A stretch of DNA of 64,000 bases from CAYYFX01 sp964571855 (GTDB lineage: Bacteria > ARS69): the NCBI GenBank assembly GCA_964571855.1, contig CAZNDO010000015.1, positions 1 to 64,000 on the forward strand, written 5' to 3'. Under the pieces are notes generated by a model. It made no database searches. It saw nothing but the letters and a program-made list of their open reading frames with translations, and was not told where the DNA came from. Every line of letters begins with the position of its first letter. Position 1 is the first letter of the stretch. The position numbers and the translations under genes are program-made. Positions 7,901 through 15,993 of this stretch are shown here, piece after piece.

Positions 7901-9938
7901 GCGTGCTGGGAACGGCCTCCCGCGTGTGACACAGGGTGGCGATCGCGCCGCCGGTGGGGTGGAAGAGGAGGTGCTCGGCGCTCGAGTCGAAGTCGAATCC
8001 GCCGGAGTTGCACGCGTACACGGTCACGAACGCGGGACGGCCGCCGGAGTCGAGGGCATCGAGGTCCCGGTTGAACAGCAGATCGGTGGCGGGACCGGCG
8101 CCGAGCACGTCGTACGAGCCATGGCTGATGTACACGACCCAGCCCGGCCCCGCGTTCAGCGCGGCCAGCGCCGATGCCCGGTTCAGGTTCCCGTCCACCT
8201 CGTACCGCGCGGTGCGCGCGTACGTCGCGGGGAACCGGGACGAGGCCGACTCCCCGAGCGTCTTCCCGTCCCCGGCGACGAAGAGGTTCTCGCCGAGGAT
8301 CAGCGCACGCTCCGCATGGTCCACCCCGGTCCCGCGCCGGTAGCGCGCGAGCTTCGCCGTGTACGCATCCGCCTCCGCGGCGTCGGTGGCCGGGATGCGT
8401 CCGACGAGCAGATCGCCCAGGAGGTCCACGTCGTCGTAGTCGAGGGGCGCGACGGGCAGGCCGTGCGAAGGGCCCCGCACGGTCCACGCGCCCGGCACGC
8501 CGTGCGCCACGCCCTCCGCGGTGGCGATCAGCAGCCTGGTCTGATCGCTCGCGATGGCGAAGAGGTCGCCGGGCAGCCCCGGCAGTTCGTCGACCAGATC
8601 GCCGCCGGCGCCATCGAAGTGCACGAGTCCCGCGGACGTCACGGCCCACGTCTCGCCTGTTCCCGGTCCGAACGAGAAGCCGCGCACGGTGACGTCCGGG
8701 ATGCCGAGCGGTTGCACGCTCCAGGCGCCGGCCGCGAAGCGCGAGATGCCCCCCTGCGAGAAGTAGTTGTGCGGGTGCCCCACCCACACGCCCCCCTGGG
8801 GATCCACGCCGACGGCGAACGCCCAGTCCGAGAGCATTCCGTCCTGCGCGGTCCAGGACTCGAACGTGCCCTCCGCGAAGCGGGCCACGCCGCCCAGGGT
8901 GGCCACCCAGAGGACGTCGCCGTCGCGCGCGAGCGCGGTCACGGAGGGGTGCGCGAGCCCGTCGGCGACGCCGTACGCGTGCCACGAGTCCCCGTCCCAG
9001 TGCGCCAGCCCGAGGCTCGTCCCGATCCAGGCGTCGTCGGCGCCGCGGGCGTCCACGCAGAGGATGCGCGCGTCCGGGAGCCCGTCGGCCTCGGTCCACG
9101 CGGTCCAGGTGGCGCCGTCGAAGCGCGCGACGCCGCTCGCGGTCCCCGCCCACACCGCGCCGTCGGCGGCCGCGTCCACGCACACCACCTCGTTCGACGG
9201 GAGTCCGTCGGCCTCCGTCCACGAGGTGTACGAGACGCCGTCGTCCACGGCCGCCCCGAAGTACGTGGCGGCCCAGATCCGGCCGTCCGCCGCGCGCGCG
9301 ACGTCGTTCACCACGCCGTCGAACACCGCGGCGCTCACGGGCTCGCCGTACTCCGCGTCACCGTCCTCGTTCCACGCGCCGTCCAGGCACTCGTAGTAGA
9401 GATCCGTGGGGATCGGCTCGCCGCTCCAGTCCACGGTCCGCACGGGCACGTGCTCCACGTCGCCGCCCAGGATGACGAATCGCGTGCCCCACGCATCCCG
9501 TGCATCGCGGAGGAAGGCGCGGATACGCGCGGGGGCGTCGCCGCCGGCATAGCGGGCGTCGATCCACGCGGTCGTTCGCACCACCGTGGGAACGCCACGA
9601 TCGGTCTCGTCGTCCGCAAGGCGGGCGAACGCCCCGGCCAGCGCCTCGCTCGTCACGATGACCTGCTCCACCGGCGTGCCCGCCGGTCCGGGCGCGTCGG
9701 CGGGCGCGAACGGACCCTCGCTCCAGGTCGCGGCGGCCGGCGGGCCGGCCTCCGCACGGGGCGGCGGATCCGCGGGAGACGGCAGGACGCGATGCCGGGG
9801 CAACCGGTCCATCCGCCACCACGTGAGGGCGTCCGCCGGCGACGGGGCGTTCCCCGGCACGGCGTCACCGGCCGTGGCGAGGCCGGGCGCAAGCGCGCAG
9901 AGCAGGACGATGAGGGCAAGCCCAGGCACGATGCGCAC
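4941..9938 (-). CDS. Secreted C25 (gingipain-like) protease with inserted propeller, FG-GAP repeats and FlgD-like tail
   Basis: A 1665-residue exported protein starting with a signal peptide (GLALIVLLCALAPGLATAG). Residues ~100-195 match the first part of a C25 catalytic domain (FVILGGDVEHVP, DLYYECLDG). Residues ~200-500 form seven WxGT-type blades (such as VWAGTASGVARFDG) of the two-component-regulator propeller kind. The C25 fold then resumes with LLVGRIPA, catalytic His606 in YISHGSYD and Cys643 in VTVYACNSGG. Carboxypeptidase-like and CARDB-like beta domains follow, then eight FG-GAP units (such as VIADLDGDGALDLLVG, ~1140-1520), and a FlgD-like C-terminal domain that probably directs surface secretion. 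The GTG at 9938 is chosen because it begins the signal peptide; no clear Shine-Dalgarno is seen. Substrate unknown. Confidence 0.88.
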   Translation of the reverse strand: MRIVPGLALIVLLCALAPGLATAGDAVPGNAPSPADALTWWRMDRLPRHRVLPSPADPPPRAEAGPPAAATWSEGPFAPADAPGPAGTPVEQVIVTSEALAGAFARLADDETDRGVPTVVRTTAWIDARYAGGDAPARIRAFLRDARDAWGTRFVILGGDVEHVPVRTVDWSGEPIPTDLYYECLDGAWNEDGDAEYGEPVSAAVFDGVVNDVARAADGRIWAATYFGAAVDDGVSYTSWTEADGLPSNEVVCVDAAADGAVWAGTASGVARFDGATWTAWTEADGLPDARILCVDARGADDAWIGTSLGLAHWDGDSWHAYGVADGLAHPSVTALARDGDVLWVATLGGVARFAEGTFESWTAQDGMLSDWAFAVGVDPQGGVWVGHPHNYFSQGGISRFAAGAWSVQPLGIPDVTVRGFSFGPGTGETWAVTSAGLVHFDGAGGDLVDELPGLPGDLFAIASDQTRLLIATAEGVAHGVPGAWTVRGPSHGLPVAPLDYDDVDLLGDLLVGRIPATDAAEADAYTAKLARYRRGTGVDHAERALILGENLFVAGDGKTLGESASSRFPATYARTARYEVDGNLNRASALAALNAGPGWVVYISHGSYDVLGAGPATDLLFNRDLDALDSGGRPAFVTVYACNSGGFDFDSSAEHLLFHPTGGAIATLCHTREAVPSTQDNDLILEKLFGAAAGSAARAVQLAREAMWDEAPDALRTATWQRRASLSRSYLGAPDLPLWRAQPRTPVVACPAEVPVGRTPVVVTVTDGATGAPVAGATVCATKAGEVWARARTDAAGRARLSVRPASPGMLEVAVSADGYVLRETPVAVVAPSGPVAVADGVEVLALRTSADAAEMDVTLRLRNAGLAATTGWTVTVESREAAVHVVQGTGALPALAAGEVAAAGPFRVRAHRSLAAGAPFHLVLRGEGASPFAESFRLEMGGGAVRVVGLVVDGEAVLPILENIGPEPTGALQLRLEAAGEGAVVHQAAAEVPSLAPGERRIVDADLRGTGPAPARFALRVRDPRGREVRHAFDRVPPDAPGPAAHRPLDGGALVTWVPAVAPDLAGYRVLVDAGASWTEATPAIVPSARLEVPLAPGGSARLAILSLDRGGLESADSCFVTVHAAPATLPGWPRRLPSLVGPSPVIASDLDGDGTHEILLGSMWEANCVSVLRANGTEWTDGDGRPQTTGPFGTTGARVHGAPLAHDIDGDGQREIFAVSFDGKAYAWRTDGSGGPPAALPGWPVTLTPQGARSAPVAADVDGDGTAEIVTVALDGKVRVLEADGTMAAGWPKATRASGTGTTPAILDLDGDGREDLAFGGTDSLLYVVSGDGTDFPGWPVAVGAKVLSCPVLADVDADGEPELFAMARDGRVWGFRIRDTDGVAGPDPLPGWPVALESYGYTPPSPAVADLDADGVPEIVVPGKGTLAILRADGTAFPGWPGALPAPAINSPVIADLDGDGALDLLVGTEDRRLHALRLDGTALPGWPREFREQPWSTPYVADVDGDGDLDVAIASDDMDVRVVDVAGADVPGASPWPGYHGGAARGVWRPAPIAAAPREAGLRAAPAVPAFEWRGPAPSPFRDATAVAFALPRAARVRVEVFDVSGRRVDTLVDGMLSAGRHEAAWDGRDATGRRTASGVYFLRLVAEDQTRHARVLHLR

Positions 9939-9986
9939 GCGAGAAGGGGGCGGGGCTGGTTGGCGATCGCTGGATCGTCCGGATCC

Positions 9987-10015
9987 AGGATAGCAGGAGC
10001 CCCGCCCTGCCGCAA
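9987..10015 (-). promoter_or_regulatory. Probable promoter of the C25 protease gene
   Basis: On the minus strand TTGCGG (10010-10015), a 17-base spacer and TATCCT (9987-9992) preceded by TGC, an extended -10. The rest of the 177-base gap before comF shows nothing else convincing. Confidence 0.5.
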
Positions 10016-10115
10016 ACACCCCACCGGAGGCGTGCACGCAAGCGCCGCCAGGATCGGCGAGACCACGTCAGCCTTGGCGCGGAACGCCGCGCCGCCATGC
10101 AGACCGGCAACCCGT

Positions 10116-10865
10116 TCACAGCCGAGCCAGCACTTCCAGGTCCGGAGGCGAGGCATCCCGCGCCGCGGCGAACGCCCGCCCCATGGCCACGACGACGGAT
10201 TCCGCGCCGCCGGCCGCGGCCAGCGCCTCCGCGCACGCGCGGGAGGTGGAGCCCGTGGTCACCACGTCGTCCACGAGCAGGACCGGGCCGGCCGCCCGCC
10301 CGGGGAAGGCGGCCCCGGCGGTGAACGCGCCCCGGACGACGGCGGACCGGCGCTCCCGGGGCAGCCCGGCCAGCGCGGGCCCGCCGCGGCGGCGCACGAG
10401 CCAGTCCGTGGCGACCACGCGCCCCGTACGCGCGGCGAGCGCCCGCGCGAAGTCCTCCGTCTGGTTGAAGCCGCGCTCCCGGCGCTTGTCCCCGCGCAGA
10501 GGGACCGGCACCAGGGTGCCCTCGGGAAGCCGCGGCGCGAGCCGCAGGGCGGCCTCCTCGGCCAGCCTCCTCCCCACCGTGCGGAACCGCCGGTACTTCG
10601 ACGCGGCGAGAATGTCCAGGAACAGCGCATCCACGGCGAACGCGGCGTGCGCGACCGGACCTCCCGCACCATCCGGCTCCGGCCGCCAGCGCTCCTCGCC
10701 CGCACGCAGGGGACGCAGCGCCGACCAGCACGCCCGGCACCAGTGCTCCCGCGCGCATGCCGCGCGGCCGCTGCACCGCGGACAGACGGGCGGCCACAGG
10801 AGGTCCGCCGCGGCGGTCAGGTGCTCTCGGAGGCTTCGGCGGGCGAGCCGGACCGGATGCAGCAT
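10116..10865 (-). CDS. comF: ComF-family phosphoribosyltransferase-like protein
   Basis: A ComF/GntX-type protein of about 249 residues. The N-terminal part has a zinc-ribbon-like set of cysteines (CPRCSGRAACAREHWCRAC). The C-terminal part is a type I phosphoribosyltransferase fold with the PRPP loop VLLVDDVVTTGST. The family is needed for DNA uptake in competent bacteria, where it is thought to act with ComFA, but its reaction is unknown. The ATG at 10865 gives a family-like length; a TTG at 10898 is possible and no clear ribosome site decides between them. It follows aroE by a short gap and is probably the last gene of the mre operon. Confidence 0.85.
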   Translation of the reverse strand: MLHPVRLARRSLREHLTAAADLLWPPVCPRCSGRAACAREHWCRACWSALRPLRAGEERWRPEPDGAGGPVAHAAFAVDALFLDILAASKYRRFRTVGRRLAEEAALRLAPRLPEGTLVPVPLRGDKRRERGFNQTEDFARALAARTGRVVATDWLVRRRGGPALAGLPRERRSAVVRGAFTAGAAFPGRAAGPVLLVDDVVTTGSTSRACAEALAAAGGAESVVVAMGRAFAAARDASPPDLEVLARL

Positions 10866-10904
10866 GCCGCACGCTGCGCCGGATCCCACGTCCGGCAAGG
10901 GCGG

Positions 10905-11717
10905 TCAGCGGCGCTTCGCGAGCTCCGCTTCGGCGGCAGCGCGCATCACGACGGCGTCGGGCCGGACACCGAGCCAGCGCTGCACGGAGAGCACGCCCTG
11001 CGCCACGAGCAGCCCCAGCCCGTCGTGGGCGGCGAGGCCCGCGGCGCGCGCCGCGCGCACGAGCGGGGGCTCCGGGTAGACCAGGTCCAGGAGTACGGCC
11101 GCGGGCGCCAGCAGATCCACGGGCGCCGGGAGCGGATCGTCCGGCCGCAGGCCGAGCGACGTGCACTGCACCACCATCCCGCCGGCCGGCGCGGTCCGCC
11201 CCGGCGGCTCGATCCGGATGCGTCCCGGCGCGGCGCGGGCGAGCGCGTCGGCGCGCACACGCGATCGGTTGGCCACGCGCACGCGCGGACAGCCGGCTCG
11301 CAGCAGCGCCCACACCACGGCGCGCGCGGATCCTCCGGCGCCCAGCACGAGGGCCTCGCGCGCGAGCAGGTCCTCCACGCCGAGTTCCCGCGCCCAGTCC
11401 AGGAAGCCCGGTCCGTCCGTGTTGTCGGCGTCCCAGCCGTCGTCCCGCCGGACGAGGACGTTGGCCGCGCCGATCGCGCGCGCGGCGGGCGAGGCGTCGC
11501 GCGCCGCGGCGAGCGCGCCCTCCTTGTGCGGGACCGTGACGTTCACGCCGGAGAAGCCCTCGCGGTGCAGCTCCGCGGGCGCCGCGTTCCAACGCTCCGG
11601 CGGGATGTCGCGCGCCTCGTACGTGGCGGACACGCCGAGGGCGCCGAACGCGGCGCGCATCATCGCGGGCGAGAGCGAGTGGCCGACGGGGCTCCCGACG
11701 ACGGCGTACGCGCTCAC
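10905..11717 (-). CDS. aroE: Shikimate dehydrogenase
   Basis: AroE reduces 3-dehydroshikimate to shikimate with NADPH in aromatic amino acid synthesis. The 270-residue protein starts with the substrate-site motif YAVVGSPVGHSLSP, followed by NVTVPHK with the catalytic lysine and DNTDGPGF with the catalytic aspartate. A GAGGSARAV dinucleotide-binding loop and the NRS segment of NADP-dependent members follow. The GTG start at 11717 overlaps the lgt stop (GTGA), so the two are translationally coupled. Its place behind cell-wall genes looks like operon hitch-hiking rather than a shared pathway. Confidence 0.95.
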   Translation of the reverse strand: MSAYAVVGSPVGHSLSPAMMRAAFGALGVSATYEARDIPPERWNAAPAELHREGFSGVNVTVPHKEGALAAARDASPAARAIGAANVLVRRDDGWDADNTDGPGFLDWARELGVEDLLAREALVLGAGGSARAVVWALLRAGCPRVRVANRSRVRADALARAAPGRIRIEPPGRTAPAGGMVVQCTSLGLRPDDPLPAPVDLLAPAAVLLDLVYPEPPLVRAARAAGLAAHDGLGLLVAQGVLSVQRWLGVRPDAVVMRAAAEAELAKRR

Positions 11718-12499
11718 GCGCGGACCGCGGACCCCGCCCGGCCGAGCTGCACGAGCCGCGTCACGGCGAAGGCCAGGACGACGATGGAGATCCACTGGTT
11801 CAGCGTGAGGTGCACGCCGGCCAGCGGGTATGCCGACGCCTCGTAGTCCCGCACGAAATCCAGAAGGAAGCGCGCCACCGAGTACAGGGCGAGGAACGTG
11901 AGGAAGAGGACGCCCCGACGCAGCGGGCGCCGATCCAGCCACAGCAGGAAGCCGCACATGGCGAAGCCGGCCGCCGACGCGTACAGCTGCGCCGGGTGCA
12001 ACGGGACTCCCGGATGCAGCATGCCCGCGTGCGAGTCCGGCGGGAACGTGCAGCCCCACGGGACGTCCGTGGGGGAGCCGAAGCAGCAGCCCGAGAGGAA
12101 GCACCCGATGCGCGTGAACGCGAGGCCCAGCGCCATGGACGGTGCGATGGCATCCGCCGTGTGCCACGCGTCCACGCCCCACCGGCGCAGGAACCACATG
12201 CCCAGGATCACCGCGGGCACGGCGCCGCCGTACAGCACGAGGCCGCCTTCCCACGTGCGGAACATGTCCAGCATCCGCCCCTCGAACTGGTCCAGGTGCG
12301 TGAGCACGTACAGCGCGCGCGCACCGAGGATGGACACGACGATGACGACGAGCGACACGTCGTCCACGCGCTCCGCCGGGATACCGCGCTTCTCGGCGCG
12401 CCGCCGGGCGAGGAGGATGCCCAGCAGGAAGGACAGGGCCAGGAAGAACCCGTACGAGTGGATCTTCAGGAAGCCCAGGTCCAGCAGCGTGCGATGCAT
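11714..12499 (-). CDS. lgt: Prolipoprotein diacylglyceryl transferase
   Basis: Lgt moves a diacylglyceryl group from phosphatidylglycerol to the lipobox cysteine of prolipoproteins in the inner membrane. The 261-residue protein has several membrane helices, the IHSYGFFLALSFLLG entry segment, GGLVLYGGAVPA, and RIGCFLSGCCFGSPTD, the Lgt signature region. The ATG at 12499 overlaps the rodA stop (TGATG). The window also holds lnt and several lipoproteins, so the lipoprotein maturation route is partly represented here. In many Lgt proteins a histidine stands where GGLVLYGG has a tyrosine, a small deviation. Confidence 0.93.
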   Translation of the reverse strand: MHRTLLDLGFLKIHSYGFFLALSFLLGILLARRRAEKRGIPAERVDDVSLVVIVVSILGARALYVLTHLDQFEGRMLDMFRTWEGGLVLYGGAVPAVILGMWFLRRWGVDAWHTADAIAPSMALGLAFTRIGCFLSGCCFGSPTDVPWGCTFPPDSHAGMLHPGVPLHPAQLYASAAGFAMCGFLLWLDRRPLRRGVLFLTFLALYSVARFLLDFVRDYEASAYPLAGVHLTLNQWISIVVLAFAVTRLVQLGRAGSAVRA

Positions 12500-13713
12500 C
12501 AGAGTCTCCGCCGGAGTCCCACGCCCACCACGATCCCCAGGCTAGCCAGCGTGGCCAGGAGGGACGTGCCGCCGTAAGAATAGATGGGGAGCGGCAATCC
12601 TGTCACGGGCACCAACCCCACCGTCACCCCGATGTTCACCAGGATCTGGAAGGCCAGCATCGACAGGATGCCGACGACCGAGAGCGCCGCGAACGGGTCC
12701 CGCGACCAGGCCGCGATGCGCAAGCCCCGGACGATGAGCAGGGTGAACAGCGACAGGACGGTCATGGTCCCGAGGAAGCCGAACTCCTCGCCGACCACGC
12801 TGAAGATGAAGTCCGTGTGCCGGGCCGGCAGGAAGGCCAACCCCTTCTGGGTCCCCTCGAGGAACCCCACGCCGAAGATGCCGCCCGACCCGATGGCCAC
12901 CTTGGACTGGATCAGCTGGTAGCCCGCCCCCGAGGAGTACCGCGCGGGATCCAGGAACGCCACGATCCGCTGCTGCTGGTAGGGCTCGAGGTGCCCCCAC
13001 AGGATGGGCGTGGCGATGCCCGCGACCACGGAGAGCCCCACGAAGAGGATCTTCTCCGCGGGTGGCACGCGCACCAGCCAGGCCAGGCCGAGCAGCAGCG
13101 CCGTGAACGCGATCCACGACGGCAGGCTGGACGCGCAGACCACGGACAGGACCGGCGACGCGGCGAGCAGCAGGTAGCGCAGCGACGCGCCGCTCCAGTA
13201 CAGCATGGGCGGGATCCCGGCGAGGAACACGAGCGCGGTGCCGAGGTCGGGCTCCTTCAGCGTGAGGGCGAAGGGAACGAGCACAATGCCGATCGGGAGC
13301 GCCAGGGCTCCGATGCTCGCGGGCGGCCGCTTCCTCCCCGCCAGCACGCGCGCGACCATCAGCACCGTGGCCAGCTTCGCCAGCTCGGACGGCTGGAACC
13401 GGAGCCCGCCCGCCTCGATCCACCGGCGGGCGCCGCCCGCGTCGTCCCCCGCCACGAGCACGAGCGCCAGCCCCGCCAGCGACACCGCGTACAGCACCGG
13501 CGCGAACCGCTCCCACACGATGGGCGGGATCGCCGCGAACAGGAACAGCACGCCGACGCCGACCCCGGCGAACGCGATCTGCTTCTTCCAGAAGTCCAGG
13601 TGGAACTCCGGGTCCTCCGCCTGGCAGGCGGAGTACACGATCACGAGACCGGTCACGAGCAGGACGAACAGGGCGCCCAGGAACACCTTGTCCACGTCGC
13701 TCCAGCGGCGCAT
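12499..13713 (-). CDS. rodA: Rod shape-determining glycosyltransferase RodA (SEDS)
   Basis: RodA is the SEDS-family peptidoglycan polymerase of the elongasome and works with PBP2. The 404-residue protein has about ten membrane helices and the family motifs ARRWIEAGGLRFQPSELAK, KEPDLGTALVF, YQLIQSKVAIGSGG and HTDFIFSVVGEEFGFLG. It ends with GLPLPIYSYGGTSLLATL, typical of SEDS proteins. The ATG at 13713 overlaps the pbp2 stop (TGATG). Its place directly after the PBP2 gene argues for RodA rather than FtsW. Confidence 0.96.
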   Translation of the reverse strand: MRRWSDVDKVFLGALFVLLVTGLVIVYSACQAEDPEFHLDFWKKQIAFAGVGVGVLFLFAAIPPIVWERFAPVLYAVSLAGLALVLVAGDDAGGARRWIEAGGLRFQPSELAKLATVLMVARVLAGRKRPPASIGALALPIGIVLVPFALTLKEPDLGTALVFLAGIPPMLYWSGASLRYLLLAASPVLSVVCASSLPSWIAFTALLLGLAWLVRVPPAEKILFVGLSVVAGIATPILWGHLEPYQQQRIVAFLDPARYSSGAGYQLIQSKVAIGSGGIFGVGFLEGTQKGLAFLPARHTDFIFSVVGEEFGFLGTMTVLSLFTLLIVRGLRIAAWSRDPFAALSVVGILSMLAFQILVNIGVTVGLVPVTGLPLPIYSYGGTSLLATLASLGIVVGVGLRRRL

Positions 13714-15509
13714 CAGGACTCCACCTCCGGCGGGGCCCGGCGTGCCGCGATCTCCTCCAGCAGCCGCTTCGCGATGGGCGCCGCGACGTCCGAGCCGTGG
13801 CCGCCCGCCTCGACCATCACCGCGAACGCCACCTCGGGCGCGTCGTACGGGGCGTAGCCCATGAACCACGAGTGCGCTTCGCCGTGCGGGTTCTCCGCGG
13901 TGCCCGTCTTGCCGGCGGGCATGTACCCCTCGATGCGGCAGATCCGCGCCGTTCCCCGCTCGACCACCTGGTGCATGGCCTCCCGGATGCGCGCCATCGT
14001 CTCCGGGGAGATGTCCCAGGTCCCGTCGGTCCGCGCGGGCACCTCGCGCAGGACGCCGTCGTCGCCCTCGATCGCCTGCACGATGGTCGGCACCGGGATG
14101 GAGCCGCCGCGCGCGAGCGTGGCCGCGTAGCGGGCCAGCTGCAGCGGCGTGGTCAGGTACTCGCCCTGGCCGATGGCGTGATTGAGCATGGCGCCCTGCG
14201 TCCAGCCGCGCTTGCCCCAGCGCCGGTCCATCCACTCCGCCGTGGGGACGAGCCCGGGAACCTCCTGCGGCAGGTCCACCCCCGTCTTCCGGCCCAGCCC
14301 CGCCGCCATGGCCGCGTGGGCGAGCGTGTCCACGGGGACGCGCTCGCCGATCTGGTAGAAGTACACGTCGCACGACTTCACGAGCGCGTCCTCGAGCGCG
14401 AGCGAGCCGTGTCCCTTCGGATCCCAGCAGCGCCAGGAGCGGGTGCCGAAGCGGTACCGTCCGATGCAGGACGCGGGCAGCCGCTGCGTGAACCCGGCCA
14501 CGTGCTGCTCCAGCGTGACCGCGAACGTGACCATCTTGAAGGTGGACCCGGGGGCGTACGCGGACTGCACGGCCCGGAACAGCAGGGGCCGCTCCGGATC
14601 CTCGTTCAGACGTCTCCACTCCGCGCTGCGGATTCCCGCGGAGAACGCGTTCGGGTCGAACCCGGGAGCGCTGTCCATGACCAGCACGCCGCCCGACGCC
14701 ACGTCCAGCATGCACACGCTGCCGCGCCGCCCGGCCAGGCACGAGTCCGCGATGGCCTGCAGCGGGAGGTCCACCCACAGCCGCAGCGTCCGGCCCGGCG
14801 TGGCCGGGACGTTCCGTTCCGCGGCGAACTCGCCGACGACCCGGCCCACCGCGTCGACCTCCAGCCAGCGCTCGCCGTCCACGCCGCGCAGCACGTCCTC
14901 GTACTGCTTCTCGATCCCCGTCCGCCCCAGGAAGTCCCCCGCGCGGTAGCCCTGCTCCGCGAGGTCCTCCACCTCCTTCTGCGAGATCTCGCCCACGTGG
15001 CCGAGCAGGTGGCACGCCGTCTCCCCGTTGGGATACCAGCGGACCGTCGAGGGCTCCAGACTCACGCCGGGAAGATCGTCCTCGTGCTCCGCCACGCGGG
15101 AGACCTGCACGAAGCTGGCGTCGCGGCACACCGGCGTTGGAGAGTGGGCGGAGGCGCCCTTGCGGAGGCGCTCGCGGATCTCGTCCTCCGGGATCTCGAG
15201 GAGGCGCGACAGCAGGGCGAGGCGGGCTTCGTCGCGGAGGATGCGTCGCGGGACGGCCCGGACCGTGTAGCTGGGACGGCTGTCCGCGAGCACCGCGCCG
15301 TACCGGTCCACGATCGACCCGCGCGGCGCGGCGAAGCGCTCGACGCGGACGCGGTTCCGCTCCGACTGCAGCGTGTACTCCCGCACGCCGAGCACCTGCA
15401 GCTGGAACAGGCGTCCCGCATGGATCAGCGCGGCGAGCCCCACCAGCGCCGCGAGGAACCACGCGCGCCGCGACCGGGCCTGCTGGTGATATGCCTCCCG
15501 ATTGGCCAC
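13713..15509 (-). CDS. mrdA: Penicillin-binding protein 2 (peptidoglycan transpeptidase)
   Basis: PBP2 is the class B transpeptidase that cross-links peptidoglycan during elongation, partnered by RodA. The 598-residue protein has a short cytoplasmic tail, one membrane helix (WFLAALVGLAALIHAG), a dimerisation domain with AAPRGSIVDRYGAVLADS, and a transpeptidase domain. Catalytic Ser322 lies in GSTFKMV, the second motif is SCD and the third is KTGTAENPHG. The ATG at 15509 comes four bases after the mreD stop. Length and motif order are normal. Confidence 0.96.
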   Translation of the reverse strand: MANREAYHQQARSRRAWFLAALVGLAALIHAGRLFQLQVLGVREYTLQSERNRVRVERFAAPRGSIVDRYGAVLADSRPSYTVRAVPRRILRDEARLALLSRLLEIPEDEIRERLRKGASAHSPTPVCRDASFVQVSRVAEHEDDLPGVSLEPSTVRWYPNGETACHLLGHVGEISQKEVEDLAEQGYRAGDFLGRTGIEKQYEDVLRGVDGERWLEVDAVGRVVGEFAAERNVPATPGRTLRLWVDLPLQAIADSCLAGRRGSVCMLDVASGGVLVMDSAPGFDPNAFSAGIRSAEWRRLNEDPERPLLFRAVQSAYAPGSTFKMVTFAVTLEQHVAGFTQRLPASCIGRYRFGTRSWRCWDPKGHGSLALEDALVKSCDVYFYQIGERVPVDTLAHAAMAAGLGRKTGVDLPQEVPGLVPTAEWMDRRWGKRGWTQGAMLNHAIGQGEYLTTPLQLARYAATLARGGSIPVPTIVQAIEGDDGVLREVPARTDGTWDISPETMARIREAMHQVVERGTARICRIEGYMPAGKTGTAENPHGEAHSWFMGYAPYDAPEVAFAVMVEAGGHGSDVAAPIAKRLLEEIAARRAPPEVES

Positions 15510-15513
15510 GTCG

Positions 15514-15990
15514 CTACTCCCGCCACCCCACGATCCGTTCGCCCAGCCAGAGCACCGCGGGCGAGAGCGCCGCGGTGTACAACCCGCCCGGGACCGCCGC
15601 GAGGAGCAGCGGCCGGGCGAAGTCCCCGCCCACCGGCGCCATCAGGACGGCCAGCAGCACGTCGCGCAGGGCGACGGCGAAGAGCACCACGACCGCCTGG
15701 GCCAGCCGGCTGTCCCCGACGATGCGGTCCGAGATCGATCCCACGGCGAACGCGACCACCGCGTTGCCCGCGGACGTGATGCCGAGCATGCGCGTGGAGT
15801 TCAGGTCCACGAAGAGCCCGGCGGCGAACCCCGCGAGCGCGCCGCCGGCGGGCCCCTCCCGGAGCGCCACGAGCAGCACGACGAGGAGCGGGAAGTCCGG
15901 GCGGACGCCGAGGACGGCGACGGCGGGCGCGAGCACGGTCTGCAGGACGATGGCGATCCAGAGGGCCACGAGGATCCGCAGCGCGCGCAT
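15514..15990 (-). CDS. mreD: Rod shape-determining protein MreD
   Basis: MreD is a small integral membrane protein of the elongasome. The 158-residue sequence is almost wholly hydrophobic with five or six helices. It contains RPDFPLLVVLLVALREGPAGGALAGFAAGLF-like features (the aspartate and the GPAGGALAG turn) common in MreD. The family diverges quickly, so the call rests on topology, length and position between mreC and pbp2. Gaps to its neighbours are only three or four bases. Confidence 0.9.
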   Translation of the reverse strand: MRALRILVALWIAIVLQTVLAPAVAVLGVRPDFPLLVVLLVALREGPAGGALAGFAAGLFVDLNSTRMLGITSAGNAVVAFAVGSISDRIVGDSRLAQAVVVLFAVALRDVLLAVLMAPVGGDFARPLLLAAVPGGLYTAALSPAVLWLGERIVGWRE

Positions 15991-15993
15991 CGC

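Noticed and set aside
2145..12577. Very long open frames opposite known genes (for example plus-strand frames at 2145-4775 and 6312-11846)
   Set aside because: They are Arg/Gly/Ala/His-rich mirror frames of high-GC genes on the other strand; the true genes have clear motifs, so these are shadows.
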